Position numbers and translations under genes: made by a program | Assembly: GCF_024198215.1 (NCBI RefSeq) | Contig: NZ_JAKCFA010000003.1 | Location: forward strand, 434,001-498,000 | Direction: 5' to 3' | DNA: 64,000 nt | Origin: Myxococcus qinghaiensis | Lineage (GTDB): Bacteria; Myxococcota; Myxococcia; Myxococcales; Myxococcaceae | Shown: positions 34,212 to 43,383 of the stretch, one piece after another | How the letters are laid out: the number at the start of each line of letters is the position of its first letter | Numbering within the stretch: the stretch's first letter is position 1 | Notes under the pieces: model-generated | What the model saw: the letters and a program-made list of their open reading frames with translations, nothing else | Database searches by the model: none | Told to the model about the DNA's origin: nothing

Positions 34212-35678
34212 TCAGATGAGCTCCAGGTAGCGCTCCAACTCCCAGCTGGTGACGGCGCGCTCGTACTGGCGCACCTCCCACTCGCGCGTGCGCACGAAGT
34301 GGTCCACGAAGCCCTCGCCCAGGATTTCCCGGGCGCGCTCGCTCTGCTTGAGCAGGGCCACGGCGTCCCTCAGGTTGCGCGGCAGCGCCGCGGCCTCGTG
34401 GGACGCGTAAGCGTTGGAGTTGCACGCGGGCGGCGGCTCGACTTCGTTCTCGATGCCCCACAGGCCCGCGGCCATGCTCACGGCCATGCCGATGTACGCG
34501 TTCATGTCCGCGCCGAGCTGGCGGTACTCAATCCGCATCGCCTTGGCGTTCTCACCGATGACGCGCACGGCGCAGGTGCGGTTCTCCAGACCCCACGCCG
34601 CGGTGGTGGGCGCCCAGGTGTTCTCCACGCTGCGCTTGTAGCTGTTGATGGTGGGCCAGTAGAGCGCCGTCAGCTCCGGCATCAGCGCTATCTGCCCGCC
34701 GATGTAGTGGCGCATGAGGCGGCTCATGCCGTGCGGCGCGCCTTCCTCGTGGAAGAGGTTGTGCTCGCCCTTCAGGTCCCAGAGGGACTGGTGCACGTGC
34801 CCCGAGCACCCCGGCAGCTTCGCGTTCACCTTGGCCATGAAGCACGCGGTGAGGCCCTGGCGCGAGCACAGCTCCTTCACCACCGTCTTGAAGAGGGCCG
34901 CCTTGTCCGCCGAGCGCTCCACGTCGTCGTAGCGGATGGCGGCCTCGAAGACGCCGGGCCCCGTCTCGGTGTGGAAGCCCTCGATGTTGAGGCCGAAGCC
35001 GTTGCACCCGTCGATGAGCGCGTGCACCAGCGGCGCGTTCTGCGACGTGCGCAGCCACGAGTAGCCGAACATGCCGGGCGTCAGCGGCGTGAGGTCCTGG
35101 AAGCCCTTCTGCTTCAGCGTGTCCGGCTGCTCCTTGAAGATGAAGAACTCGTACTCGGCGCCGAAGCGAGGCAGGTAGCCCTGCTCCCTCGCGCGCGCGG
35201 CGATTTTCTGGAGCAGCTGCCGGGGACTGGCCTCGAAGGGCGTGCCGTCCGGGTTGACGAAGTCGAGCAGGAAGGCCGCGGTGTCGGGCTCCCACGGAAT
35301 CACCCGCCCCGTCGTCACATCCACCGTCGCGTGCGCATCCGGGTAGCCGGTGTGCCAGCCCGTCACCTGGGTGTTGTCGAGCAGCTCGTCGCCCAAGTCC
35401 CAGCCGAAGACGACGTCGCAGAAGCCCAGGCCACCCTTGGCGGCGCTGAGGAACTTCTCCAGGGAGATGTACTTGCCGCGCCAGACACCGTCGATGTCGA
35501 TGGCGCCGACCTTCACCTTCTTCACGCCGTTTTCGTCGAGCCAGCGCTTGAGCGTGTCGGTGCCGCCCGAGTCCCGGGGCACGGCGCCGCCGCGCACGGG
35601 GCCTCCGCGCTCCTTGGCGCGGGCCCGGCGGGCCACGGTCGGATGCGTGAGAACCTTCGCCTTGGGACGGGTCGGCAT
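34212..35678 (-). CDS. Glutamine-synthetase-family ligase (GlnA-like, possibly gamma-glutamylamine synthetase)
   Basis: ATP-dependent carboxylate-amine ligase of 488 residues from ATG 35678 (AGGAAGG upstream). The Arg/Lys-rich first 45 residues are variable. Catalytic features: GWDLGDE in the N-terminal beta-grasp domain, the ExE-like PRFGAEYEFFIFKE (about 165-175), HTETGPGVFEAAIRY, FMAKVNAKLPGCSGHVHQSL with the HxH loop, and NRTCAVRVIGENAKAMRIEYR. These fit the GlnA-type III/PuuA-like branch rather than the housekeeping enzyme. Genetic linkage to an aldehyde dehydrogenase, an alcohol dehydrogenase and a divergent class I amidotransferase suggests glutamylation of an amine substrate. True substrate unknown. 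Confidence 0.85.
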   Translation of the reverse strand: MPTRPKAKVLTHPTVARRARAKERGGPVRGGAVPRDSGGTDTLKRWLDENGVKKVKVGAIDIDGVWRGKYISLEKFLSAAKGGLGFCDVVFGWDLGDELLDNTQVTGWHTGYPDAHATVDVTTGRVIPWEPDTAAFLLDFVNPDGTPFEASPRQLLQKIAARAREQGYLPRFGAEYEFFIFKEQPDTLKQKGFQDLTPLTPGMFGYSWLRTSQNAPLVHALIDGCNGFGLNIEGFHTETGPGVFEAAIRYDDVERSADKAALFKTVVKELCSRQGLTACFMAKVNAKLPGCSGHVHQSLWDLKGEHNLFHEEGAPHGMSRLMRHYIGGQIALMPELTALYWPTINSYKRSVENTWAPTTAAWGLENRTCAVRVIGENAKAMRIEYRQLGADMNAYIGMAVSMAAGLWGIENEVEPPPACNSNAYASHEAAALPRNLRDAVALLKQSERAREILGEGFVDHFVRTREWEVRQYERAVTSWELERYLELI

Positions 35679-35709
35679 CGGGACCTTCCTTCCTGGGGTG
35701 AGGGAGTGC

Positions 35710-37200
35710 TCAGGTGTCCGTCGGCAGCCGCGTCCACACCGCCTTGCACTGGAGGTAGCCTTCCAGCGCGTGGTGCGACAAATCACGGCCCCAGCCGGAC
35801 TCCTTGTAGCCGCCGAACGGCGCGGCATCGTCGAACTCGTTGAAGCAGTTGATCCACACCACGCCGCTTTTCACCTTGCGAGCCAGCGCGTGCGCCTTCG
35901 CCACGTCGCGAGTCCACAGCGAGGCGGCCAGGCCGTAGAGCGTGCCGTTGGCCAGCTCCAGCGCGTGCGCGTCATCGCGGAAGCGCAGGCAGCTGAGCAC
36001 CGGGCCGAAAATCTCCTCCTGGGCGATCTTCATGTCCGGCTTCACGTCGCCGAAGATGGTGGGCCGCATGAAGTAGCCCTTCGCCTTGATGCTCTCCGTG
36101 TCGCGCTCACCACCGGCCAAAAGCTTCGCGCCCTGCTGACGACCGCTCTCGACATAGCCGAGGATGGTGTCGAGCTGCTTCTGGCTCACCTGCGCGCCCA
36201 TCTCCGTGGACGGGTCCAACGGGTCACCGACGCGCAGCTTGCGCGCGCGCTCGGCCAGCTTCCCCACGAAGTCGTCGTAGATGCCCTCCTGCACGAGCAC
36301 GCGGCTGCCCGCGTTGCACGTCTCCCCCTTGTTGCCGAAGATGCCCCAGAAGCACGCCTCCACGGCGCGCTCCAGGTCCGCGTCGGAGAAGATGACCTGG
36401 GGGCTCTTGCCGCCCAGCTCCAGCGTCAGCTTCTTGAGGTTGCTGCCCGCCGACGCCTGCATCAGCCGGCGCGCGGTGCGGCCGGAGCCGGTGAAGGAAA
36501 TCTTGTCCACGTCCGGGTGCCGCGCGAGCGCCTCGCCCGCGGGGTCTCCGTAGCCGGTGACGACGTTGAGGACGCCGGGCGGGAAGCCCGCCTCGAGCGC
36601 GAGCGCGCCCAGCTTCATCGCCGTCAGCGGCGTCATCTCGGAGGGCTTCACCACCACGGTGCAGCCGGCGGCGAGCGCGGGCCCCAGCTTCCAGCAGAGG
36701 ATGCAGGTGGGGTAGTTCCACGGGACGATGAGGCCCACCACGCCCACCGGCTCCTTGAGCACGTAGGTGTGGAAGGGGCCGTCCACCGGGAGCACCTCGC
36801 CGTGAATCTTGTCCGCCCAGTCCGCGAAGTACGCGAGCGTGCCGGCGCCCGGGGCCACGTCGCCTCGGACGGCGTCGCGGAACGTCTTGCCGTTGTTGAG
36901 CGACTCGACGAGCGCGAACTCCTCGCGGCGCTGCCACAGCAGGTCGGCGAGCTTGCGGATGAGCTTGCCGCGCTCGCGGGCGGACATCTTGCTCCACGGG
37001 CCGGACTCGAAGGCGCGACGGGCGGCTTTCACCGCGCGGTCCACGTCGGCGGCGGTGGCGCTGGGTACGTCGCACACCTTCTCACCCGTGGCGGGATTCA
37101 CCACCGGGAGAAAACCCCCTTCGACGGGGTCCACGCCCTGCCCGTCGATGAGCAGTTGCAGGACGGGCAGCCGGGGGGAGAGCGAGCGGGCGTCTAGCAT
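35710..37200 (-). CDS. NAD(P)-dependent aldehyde dehydrogenase
   Basis: 496 residues from ATG 37200 (GAGGAA upstream). Standard ALDH features: VPWNYPTCILCWKLGPALAAG, VKPSEMTPLTAM, FTGSGRTARRLM, the general base Glu in LELGGKSPQVIF (about residue 262), the nucleophile Cys in GNKGETCNAGSRVLVQ (about 296), and EEIFGPVLSCLRF. The first gene of the operon; the GS-like gene follows after 31 bp. Sequence resembles betaine-aldehyde/gamma-aminobutyraldehyde-type dehydrogenases (PuuC-like), which suits amine catabolism, but this does not prove substrate. Confidence 0.93.
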   Translation of the reverse strand: MLDARSLSPRLPVLQLLIDGQGVDPVEGGFLPVVNPATGEKVCDVPSATAADVDRAVKAARRAFESGPWSKMSARERGKLIRKLADLLWQRREEFALVESLNNGKTFRDAVRGDVAPGAGTLAYFADWADKIHGEVLPVDGPFHTYVLKEPVGVVGLIVPWNYPTCILCWKLGPALAAGCTVVVKPSEMTPLTAMKLGALALEAGFPPGVLNVVTGYGDPAGEALARHPDVDKISFTGSGRTARRLMQASAGSNLKKLTLELGGKSPQVIFSDADLERAVEACFWGIFGNKGETCNAGSRVLVQEGIYDDFVGKLAERARKLRVGDPLDPSTEMGAQVSQKQLDTILGYVESGRQQGAKLLAGGERDTESIKAKGYFMRPTIFGDVKPDMKIAQEEIFGPVLSCLRFRDDAHALELANGTLYGLAASLWTRDVAKAHALARKVKSGVVWINCFNEFDDAAPFGGYKESGWGRDLSHHALEGYLQCKAVWTRLPTDT

Positions 37201-37306
37201 GGGGATTCCTCGGGGCGCACGGGGGCGTTCCAGACAGATTGGCCAGGAGCGAACACAGGTGGCACGACAGGGTAGGAATGACGTCCAGACGCGGCAACCT
37301 GCGGTG

Positions 37307-38044
37307 GTGAAGAACGTCTTGTTGCTGAAAGCCGGCGAGGCCGCCGAATCCGTGCGCCTCAGTGTGGGTGATTACGAGCAGTGGTTCCTGGGCACCATCG
37401 GACTGGAGGGCCATCGCTTCGACATCCTCCCGGTGCACCGCGACGCCCCGTTGCCACGGGACGCGCATGCGTACGACGCGGTGATGATGACGGGTTCTCC
37501 TCTGTCAGTGACGCGGCTGGAGCCGTGGATGGAGCGCGTCGCGGACTTCATGGTGGAGGCCGGGGAGCAGGGCACGCCGGTGTTGGGAGTGTGCTTTGGT
37601 CATCAGTTGCTCGCGCGGGCGTACGGTGGACAGGTGGCGCGAAATCCGCTGGGCCGGGAGACGGGCACGGTGGAGGTGAGGCTCACCGAGGAGGGGCGTC
37701 GGGACGCGCTGTTCGACGGCGTGCCGGAGGTCTTCGCCGCCCAGGCCACGCACGAGGACATCGTCGCCCAGGTGCCCCAAGGCGCGACGGTGCTCGCGGG
37801 AAACGCCAACACGGCCGCGCAGGCACTCGCCTTCCGTCCCAAGGTCCGGGGCGTGCAGTTCCACCCGGAGGCGGCGCCGGACGCGCTGCGCGCCGTCATC
37901 CACGCGCGACGCGAGGGACTGGAGCAGGAGGCGGTGGCGCGGGGAATCGCGCCCGGTGAGCAGGTGCCAAGGCTGCTCGCGGGCCTGGCACCCACTCCCG
38001 CTGGGCGGCGAATCCTGATGAACTTCCTGGAGCGCTTCACCTGA
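37307..38044 (+). CDS. Class I glutamine amidotransferase-like protein
   Basis: 245 residues from GTG 37307 (VKNVLLLKAGEAAESV); GTG 37304 or GTG 37259 (AGGAG 10 nt upstream) are alternatives. Triad residues: the nucleophile Cys in VLGVCFGHQLLARAYGG (about residue 95) and the His-x-Glu in QFHPEAAPD (about 186). It resembles GMP-synthase-like GATases and stand-alone gamma-glutamyl hydrolases. Divergent from the ALDH operon with only about 100 bp between, so shared regulation is likely; a role in hydrolysing a gamma-glutamyl intermediate (as PuuD does) is an inference. Confidence 0.85.
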   Translation: MKNVLLLKAGEAAESVRLSVGDYEQWFLGTIGLEGHRFDILPVHRDAPLPRDAHAYDAVMMTGSPLSVTRLEPWMERVADFMVEAGEQGTPVLGVCFGHQLLARAYGGQVARNPLGRETGTVEVRLTEEGRRDALFDGVPEVFAAQATHEDIVAQVPQGATVLAGNANTAAQALAFRPKVRGVQFHPEAAPDALRAVIHARREGLEQEAVARGIAPGEQVPRLLAGLAPTPAGRRILMNFLERFT

Positions 38045-38062
38045 CCCCCGCCGAGGCCTCCC

Positions 38063-38548
38063 TTGCCGCGCATCCTGACGTCGCTCCTGCTCGCCCTCCT
38101 CGTCTCCGCCTGCTCGGACGGAGACCCGTGCTCCCAGGCTCCCCGCTGTGAGGACTCGGAGGCGCTCAACTGCGAGACGGCCTGCACGGTGGGCCCCTGC
38201 TCCACCGGCGCCATCTTCCAGGAGTGCGACCAGGGCACCACCTGCGCCGTCGTTCCTGGGGACCGGAGCGACTCGCGCTTCTATCGCTCGCGGGCGGTGT
38301 GCGCGCGGAGCCTGACGGCGTGTGACCCCGCGACGGCGCCCGAGCCCGTCTGCGAGGGCGACCGCTTCGTCACCGGCTGCGGGGCACACCGCCGCGACAT
38401 CCGAGCGTTCTGCTCCCAGGCGGCGCTGTACTTCGCGAAGGTGCCGACGTGCTGCGTGACGGGGACGGGCGATGGTGGGACGGACGGAGGCACCGTGGAT
38501 GGTGGACTTCCGGACGCTGGGCCGGGCAGGTCCGACGCCGGACGTTGA
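38063..38548 (+). CDS. Cysteine-rich predicted lipoprotein
   Basis: 161 residues from a TTG start at 38063, 18 bp after the amidotransferase stop. Signal peptide with lipobox LLVSAC (Cys 17). Mature domain has at least 16 cysteines in spaced pairs (CSQAPRC, CETACTVGPC, CGAHRRDIRAFC, CC), suggesting multiple disulfides in an extracytoplasmic domain. C-terminal tail is Gly/Asp-rich (GDGGTDGGTVDGGLPDAG), a common pattern in myxobacterial lipoproteins. No family recognised. The weak start codon leaves some doubt. Confidence 0.65.
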   Translation: MPRILTSLLLALLVSACSDGDPCSQAPRCEDSEALNCETACTVGPCSTGAIFQECDQGTTCAVVPGDRSDSRFYRSRAVCARSLTACDPATAPEPVCEGDRFVTGCGAHRRDIRAFCSQAALYFAKVPTCCVTGTGDGGTDGGTVDGGLPDAGPGRSDAGR

Positions 38549-38653
38549 GCAGCACGCGTTCGTGGGGTGAGGCCCCCGCGCGAGCCCGGCGGAACGAGGC
38601 CGTGATTCACAGGTTGTGTCCGGACGGCGCTCCGCGCGCCGACCGAGTGCGCC

Positions 38654-39445
38654 ATGAATCCTCTCGTTCCGCACTACCGCCGGTGGACACGACAGCTGCG
38701 AAACCTCGCGGCCTGTCTGCACCTGGACACGAGGCCCCACCACATCGTCCGGAAGACGGACTTCACGCAGTGCCCCCGGCCGGTGCTGTTGCTCTACGGC
38801 TTCTTCAGCACGCGCCGCGTGTTCGAGGTGCTGGAGCAGCGGCTGCGGCGTGACGGCTACTCCGTCTGGTCCATCCACCTGGGCGGTGCGTTGGACCGGT
38901 ACAACACGTGTGGCATCGACGCGCTGGCGCAGAAGGTGCGGGAGAAGGTGGAGCGCATGTACGCGCGCTATCCGCACATGGGGCCGCTGAGCATCGTCGG
39001 CCACTCGAAGGGCGGCCTCATCGGGATGTATTACGTGAAGCGCCTGGGCGGAGATGCGCGGGTGCAGAACCTCATCACCCTGGGGACGCCGCACCAGGGC
39101 TCGCGGCTGGCGTACCTGGGCTGCGCGACGCTCGGGTGGTTCAGTCGCAGCATGTGGCAGCTCACGCCCGTGTCGCCGTTTCTGAAGCAGCTGCGCACCG
39201 GGGCGTTTCCGAGGAACGTGCGGCTGACGTCGGTCTACTCGAAGGTGGACGAGGTGACGCCGTGGGCGTCGGCGCGGCTGGACGTGGAGGGCCAGCCGAA
39301 CGTGTTCAACCACGAGCTGTCCAACGTGGGGCACGGGGCGCTGCTCACCCGGCGGTCCGTCTACGAGGTCATCCGACGCGAGCTGAGCGCCGGCTATGGC
39401 GAGTGCGCGCGGGAGCTGCGCGCGGTGTCGCCGTCCGCCTCTTGA
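38654..39445 (+). CDS. Alpha/beta-hydrolase, triacylglycerol-lipase-like
   Basis: 263 residues from ATG 38654. Oxyanion region LLLYGFFSTRRVFEVLEQ, nucleophile elbow IVGHSKGGLIGMYYV (Ser about 118), LITLGTPHQGSRLAYLG, which is typical of PGAP1/lipase-like hydrolases, a probable Asp in SKVDEVTPWA and the His in LSNVGHGALL (about residue 227). There is no signal peptide, so a cytoplasmic or membrane-associated esterase/lipase is likely. Followed after 14 bp by a small protein gene, probably the same operon. Confidence 0.87.
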   Translation: MNPLVPHYRRWTRQLRNLAACLHLDTRPHHIVRKTDFTQCPRPVLLLYGFFSTRRVFEVLEQRLRRDGYSVWSIHLGGALDRYNTCGIDALAQKVREKVERMYARYPHMGPLSIVGHSKGGLIGMYYVKRLGGDARVQNLITLGTPHQGSRLAYLGCATLGWFSRSMWQLTPVSPFLKQLRTGAFPRNVRLTSVYSKVDEVTPWASARLDVEGQPNVFNHELSNVGHGALLTRRSVYEVIRRELSAGYGECARELRAVSPSAS

Positions 39446-39459
39446 GGTAGAGAGGGAAC

Positions 39460-39918
39460 ATGCCCTCGCGCTGGGACCGCCTCTTCGACCTGAAGCCCGT
39501 GCCGCTCATGGACCACTTCGTGGAGGAGGTGGCAAAGCTGCTCGCGCAGGACCTCCAGAAGTGGCCGCCGCCGCTGGAGGAGGTGGACCTGGACACGGGA
39601 GGCCACTTCGCGCCCCTGTTCACCGAGCCGCGCCCGCGTCCCGCGCCGGCCGTCTACACGGAGGCGTTGAGGCTGACGCGGTGGGAGCTGGCGCACGAGA
39701 CGGACGCGTTCGACGACTACATGCGCAACAAGCGCTACCTGGAGCGAGGGCTTGGGCCGGATGACCGGTTGGCCCTGCTGTTCCTCGCCCGGTGGCTCAC
39801 CGAGCAGATGCTGACCCTGGGAGAAGCCACCGAGGGCCGCGTGAAGCGCAAGCAGATGCAGGTCTGCCTGGACAAGCTGGAGACGAAGCTCCGGCTCGCC
39901 CAGGGCGCCCAGGCGTGA
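39460..39918 (+). CDS. Small protein of unknown function
   Basis: 152 residues from ATG 39460, 14 bp after the lipase-like gene, preceded by GAGGTAGAGAGGG. Mostly helical: MDHFVEEVAKLLAQDLQKW at the start, a Pro-rich middle, then LALLFLARWLTEQMLTLGE and a basic C-terminus (RVKRKQMQVCLDKLETKLR). No signal peptide. Not recognised. It ends 18 bp from the convergent helicase gene. Confidence 0.7.
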   Translation: MPSRWDRLFDLKPVPLMDHFVEEVAKLLAQDLQKWPPPLEEVDLDTGGHFAPLFTEPRPRPAPAVYTEALRLTRWELAHETDAFDDYMRNKRYLERGLGPDDRLALLFLARWLTEQMLTLGEATEGRVKRKQMQVCLDKLETKLRLAQGAQA

Positions 39919-39936
39919 GCAGTCGGGTTCGTCGAT

Positions 39937-42900
39937 TCAGCGCGAAGAGCGCATCTGCTGGTGGCGCTTGCGGATGACCTCGATATCGTCCTGGAACCCG
40001 AACTCCCCCTGGAAGTCGAAATCCGCATCATAGGGGTTCCGGAGGTATGCCAGGGCCACGAGGGCGTGCGTCAACCGCGCGCTGGCAGCCTGCTCCGAGA
40101 CCCGGCCTCCCTCTTCGGCAACCACCTTCAGCAACTCTTCGAGTTCGGGGCTCACGGGAGACAGGGCCAGGGAGTGCTCGTGCGCGATCTGCTGGACCGA
40201 CGTCACGAGCTGCCGCACCGCTCCCGCCCCTTGCTGGAGGATTCTCGACACCTCCGCTTCCGCCTGCCGTTCCGCCTGTTCCTGCCTGACAGGTGAGAGG
40301 TTGATCATGTAGCGCGGCAGATGCTTGAGCAGCTCCTCACGCGTGGCGGCATCGGCCTCCTCGAGCTGCCCTTTCAGCCGCTCCAAGAGGTCGGCCTGTC
40401 GGGGCTGTCCGAACACGAGGCGATAGAGCGACAACTGCACCTTGAGCCGGGAGTAGCGCGCCGCATCCTCGCTCACCGAGGGGAACACCAGGTGTCGACG
40501 CAGTGGCTGGTGGGCTTGCCGGCGCGAGGCGTAGATCCAATGGGGAAACAGGCCATGCCGGTTGTGTTCGGGCGTCTCCGCGGCTTCGACCGCCTTGAAT
40601 ACCCGGAGCCATACGTTGCGCTCCTCCCTCCTCCACCCCACGCGCTCCCAGACACGTTCCAGCGGCCAATCTCCGGCGATGCTTCGGCGCACCGCGAGGG
40701 AACTCCTCCGGTTGATGCGCCCTTCTCGCTGCTCGAGGTCTACGGGATTCGAGGGCAGGTTCCAGTGAACGATGTCCTGACAATAGAGATGAAAGTCGAG
40801 TCCCTCCTGGCCCACCGACGTCGTGGCCAGCACGAAGGGCCAGAACGGTGAATTGAACGCCACTCGGAGCGACGTCTTCCGCGACGTGCCTCCTGCATCC
40901 TCGTCCTCGCCGCGCTCGTCTCCGAACGCCACCGCGAACTGGGTGGGCACCACCTCGGGGTCTTTGCTGATGCGCTCCAGCCCATCGCGCCCACGACGCG
41001 TCGTCGCATTGATGGTCGGGGAGCCCCGGGAGAGGGTGAACACCCGCTCCAGCACGCCGAGCAGGTCGTCCAGCTTGTCCCCTGATTGCTCGTCGAGCAG
41101 ATAGACATACTCATCCAGGACCGCCTGGAGGTGTCCTCGCTGCGCATAGGCCAGCACCCGGTCGGGATAGAAGCGCTCGTCCGAAGCCCGGTCGATGACC
41201 GCCTGCACCAGCGGCCGGTTGAAGTACCGGCGAAGCGGTCCGAAGCACAACCGCAGCAGCCCGGCATCGAGCGCCATGTCCAGTCGACCGATGCTGTCGA
41301 GCGCACGTGCGAGCGAGACGGCCGGAGAAAAACACGCGGCGTGCACCAACCTTTCAAAGGTCCGCTCCGAGATGCGAAGTGGACCGGACTCATCCATCCA
41401 GGCGATGAATTCATCGCGGATGCCTTCCAGCGAGTCGAGCGCCTCCCCATCCTCTCCATCCAAGGACCCGAGCCCCTCGAACGCCTCACGGAATCGGGGA
41501 CTCCCCGCCCCAGAGGACTCCAGCCTCGCTACCACCTGCCAGAGCCGATGGGGCCCGGACTCAGCGACCTCTACCTGGTGTTTCGAGAGAAGCTCTCGCA
41601 GCGCCTCCCGCGCGGGGACGAGCACCGCTTCAGGTCCGGACAAGGGCCCCTTCGCCGCGAGCTCCGCCAGATTGACAGCCCTGGCGAGGGTCGGCGAGGG
41701 GAGGCAGACGGTGAAGACGCCTCGCGCGCCCTCCGCGAAGCGCAACGGAGGACGAGCATCTTCAGGAACCTTGAGGTCCTTCTCGAACCGCGCGCTGAGC
41801 AGGATGGAGAGGGCCTTGGGAGCAAAGCGCCAGTGCGAGAAGACGAGGAACTTGCGCGGCCCCTCATGTTGCTCGAACAGGCCCCCTCGCCAGTAACGAA
41901 AGGCGGGAGCCGTCCAGAGGTAGTCGCTCGGAGGGCCCAGGGCCGGGTCGAACACGCGTCGGGCCAGCGTGCGCAAGCGGCCGCTTCGCTCCGTCAGGGT
42001 GTGGAGCTTGCGCCTGGGGACGATGAGGCCCGGCGTCAGCCCTGCCGCCTCGAGAGCGTGCCGCTGTACGGCATAGCGTGCATCGAGGAAGGTCAGGACC
42101 GCGGGAGCCGACTTCCAATAGTCGGTGATGTGGAAGGAAGACTGTGCCTTGTCGAGCAGGAAGCGCCGCAGGCGCAGATAGTCCGCAATCTCCTCCGCCT
42201 CTACCGCGCCTGCCTCGGGAAGGACCTCCTGCACTCCCTTGGCGACTCCTTCGATGTACCAGTTGCGTTCGGTGCGACTGACGACCTGCCGCAACTCCTC
42301 CTGGACCGCGTCCTTGTGTCGGCGGAGTTCATCGTCCGGCCCTTTGAGGAACGCGCCCGAAGCGAGCCGCTCGGCGAACCGCCCCAGCTTCTCTTGAAGC
42401 GCGACCGGCCGCTCACCGGCCTTAAGCCGCTGTAGGAACGCGATGGTGTCGAGGAAGTCCTCATAGTGCCCCCCGCCCTCTGTCTCTTCATGCGACAGGG
42501 TGAGGAGCCGATAGGGTGTCGCGGACAGCACCAGCGTCGGACAGTCCCGGCGCTCGAACAGGGGCCGTGCGACGCTCGAGGGGTCGTGCTCCATCTTCAG
42601 CACCTCGCGGAACCGCTGGACCTCGTCCAGGATGAGCAGGTCCGGCTTGAGGTACGCGAGCGCCTCGCGCTGAAGCCCACCCCGCAGGCGCGCGACAACC
42701 ACGTTCCGGCGTCGACGTCCCTCAAGGGTGTCACCGCCCCCGCGCCTGAACCTTTCCACTTCGGTCGCGAGTACGTCCGCGAGCGTGAAGCGCCCCAGGT
42801 CGGCGAGCTCGTCGAGCTCGAGCTGCTCGGACCTCCAGCGGTTCCTCAACCGACTCTGGAGTTCGAGGGGAACCTGGCCTCGATGCGCTTCGACGAGCAC

Positions 42901-43383
42901 GCGTGGGCGCGTCTCCTGCTGCCAGTCGTCGCCCTGCGCCCCACAGCGAAAGAATTCGCGCCAACGCTCCAGGTGCGCGGGGGAGCGAAGCGTGCGGTGC
43001 AGGAGATAGAGCAGCAGCTGCCGCTCCCACTTCATGCCGGTGCCTTCACTCAATGAAGTACCGGGCGTGAACGTGTAGAGGCGCAGCCCTCCGCGTGAAC
43101 CACCCCGCGTGCGCGCCAGCTCCGTCACACGACGCACGGCTCTCGCAGCCCCCGGTGCGAGCTTCTCCCGATTCTGCTCACCAATCTCCGCGTTGGAGCA
43201 GAGATAGACGACATTGAGGTTCGGGTTTCGCTCGAGAAACCGCTCGATGACGCCCCGGGCGATGATGGTCTTCCCCAGCCCCACCTCATCCGCGAGCAGG
43301 AAGCGTCGCGAGCCCTCCCGGGCCGTGAGCCGCTCGAAGATGCGCTCGACCGCCGCCTCCTGGAAGTGCGCCAGCTTCTTCAC
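39937..43383 (-). CDS. SNF2-like helicase of a predicted antiphage operon (ZacC-like)
   Basis: 1148 residues from a GTG at 43383 that overlaps the stop of the PLD gene (GTGA). Superfamily 2 motifs: FLLADEVGLGKTIIARG (Walker A, about 29-40), ILDEVQRFREVL (DExx box as DEVQ, about 253), LSATPYRLL, FLVFSHWRFAPKAL starting the second RecA lobe, and VDLEQREGRINRRSS (motif VI-like, about 880). A long insertion with no recognisable motif separates the two lobes, and about 230 residues follow motif VI. Large size, coupling to PLD and DUF6361 proteins, and codon use a little less GC-rich than neighbours fit a defence helicase/translocase. Confidence 0.88.
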   Translation of the reverse strand: MKKLAHFQEAAVERIFERLTAREGSRRFLLADEVGLGKTIIARGVIERFLERNPNLNVVYLCSNAEIGEQNREKLAPGAARAVRRVTELARTRGGSRGGLRLYTFTPGTSLSEGTGMKWERQLLLYLLHRTLRSPAHLERWREFFRCGAQGDDWQQETRPRVLVEAHRGQVPLELQSRLRNRWRSEQLELDELADLGRFTLADVLATEVERFRRGGGDTLEGRRRRNVVVARLRGGLQREALAYLKPDLLILDEVQRFREVLKMEHDPSSVARPLFERRDCPTLVLSATPYRLLTLSHEETEGGGHYEDFLDTIAFLQRLKAGERPVALQEKLGRFAERLASGAFLKGPDDELRRHKDAVQEELRQVVSRTERNWYIEGVAKGVQEVLPEAGAVEAEEIADYLRLRRFLLDKAQSSFHITDYWKSAPAVLTFLDARYAVQRHALEAAGLTPGLIVPRRKLHTLTERSGRLRTLARRVFDPALGPPSDYLWTAPAFRYWRGGLFEQHEGPRKFLVFSHWRFAPKALSILLSARFEKDLKVPEDARPPLRFAEGARGVFTVCLPSPTLARAVNLAELAAKGPLSGPEAVLVPAREALRELLSKHQVEVAESGPHRLWQVVARLESSGAGSPRFREAFEGLGSLDGEDGEALDSLEGIRDEFIAWMDESGPLRISERTFERLVHAACFSPAVSLARALDSIGRLDMALDAGLLRLCFGPLRRYFNRPLVQAVIDRASDERFYPDRVLAYAQRGHLQAVLDEYVYLLDEQSGDKLDDLLGVLERVFTLSRGSPTINATTRRGRDGLERISKDPEVVPTQFAVAFGDERGEDEDAGGTSRKTSLRVAFNSPFWPFVLATTSVGQEGLDFHLYCQDIVHWNLPSNPVDLEQREGRINRRSSLAVRRSIAGDWPLERVWERVGWRREERNVWLRVFKAVEAAETPEHNRHGLFPHWIYASRRQAHQPLRRHLVFPSVSEDAARYSRLKVQLSLYRLVFGQPRQADLLERLKGQLEEADAATREELLKHLPRYMINLSPVRQEQAERQAEAEVSRILQQGAGAVRQLVTSVQQIAHEHSLALSPVSPELEELLKVVAEEGGRVSEQAASARLTHALVALAYLRNPYDADFDFQGEFGFQDDIEVIRKRHQQMRSSR

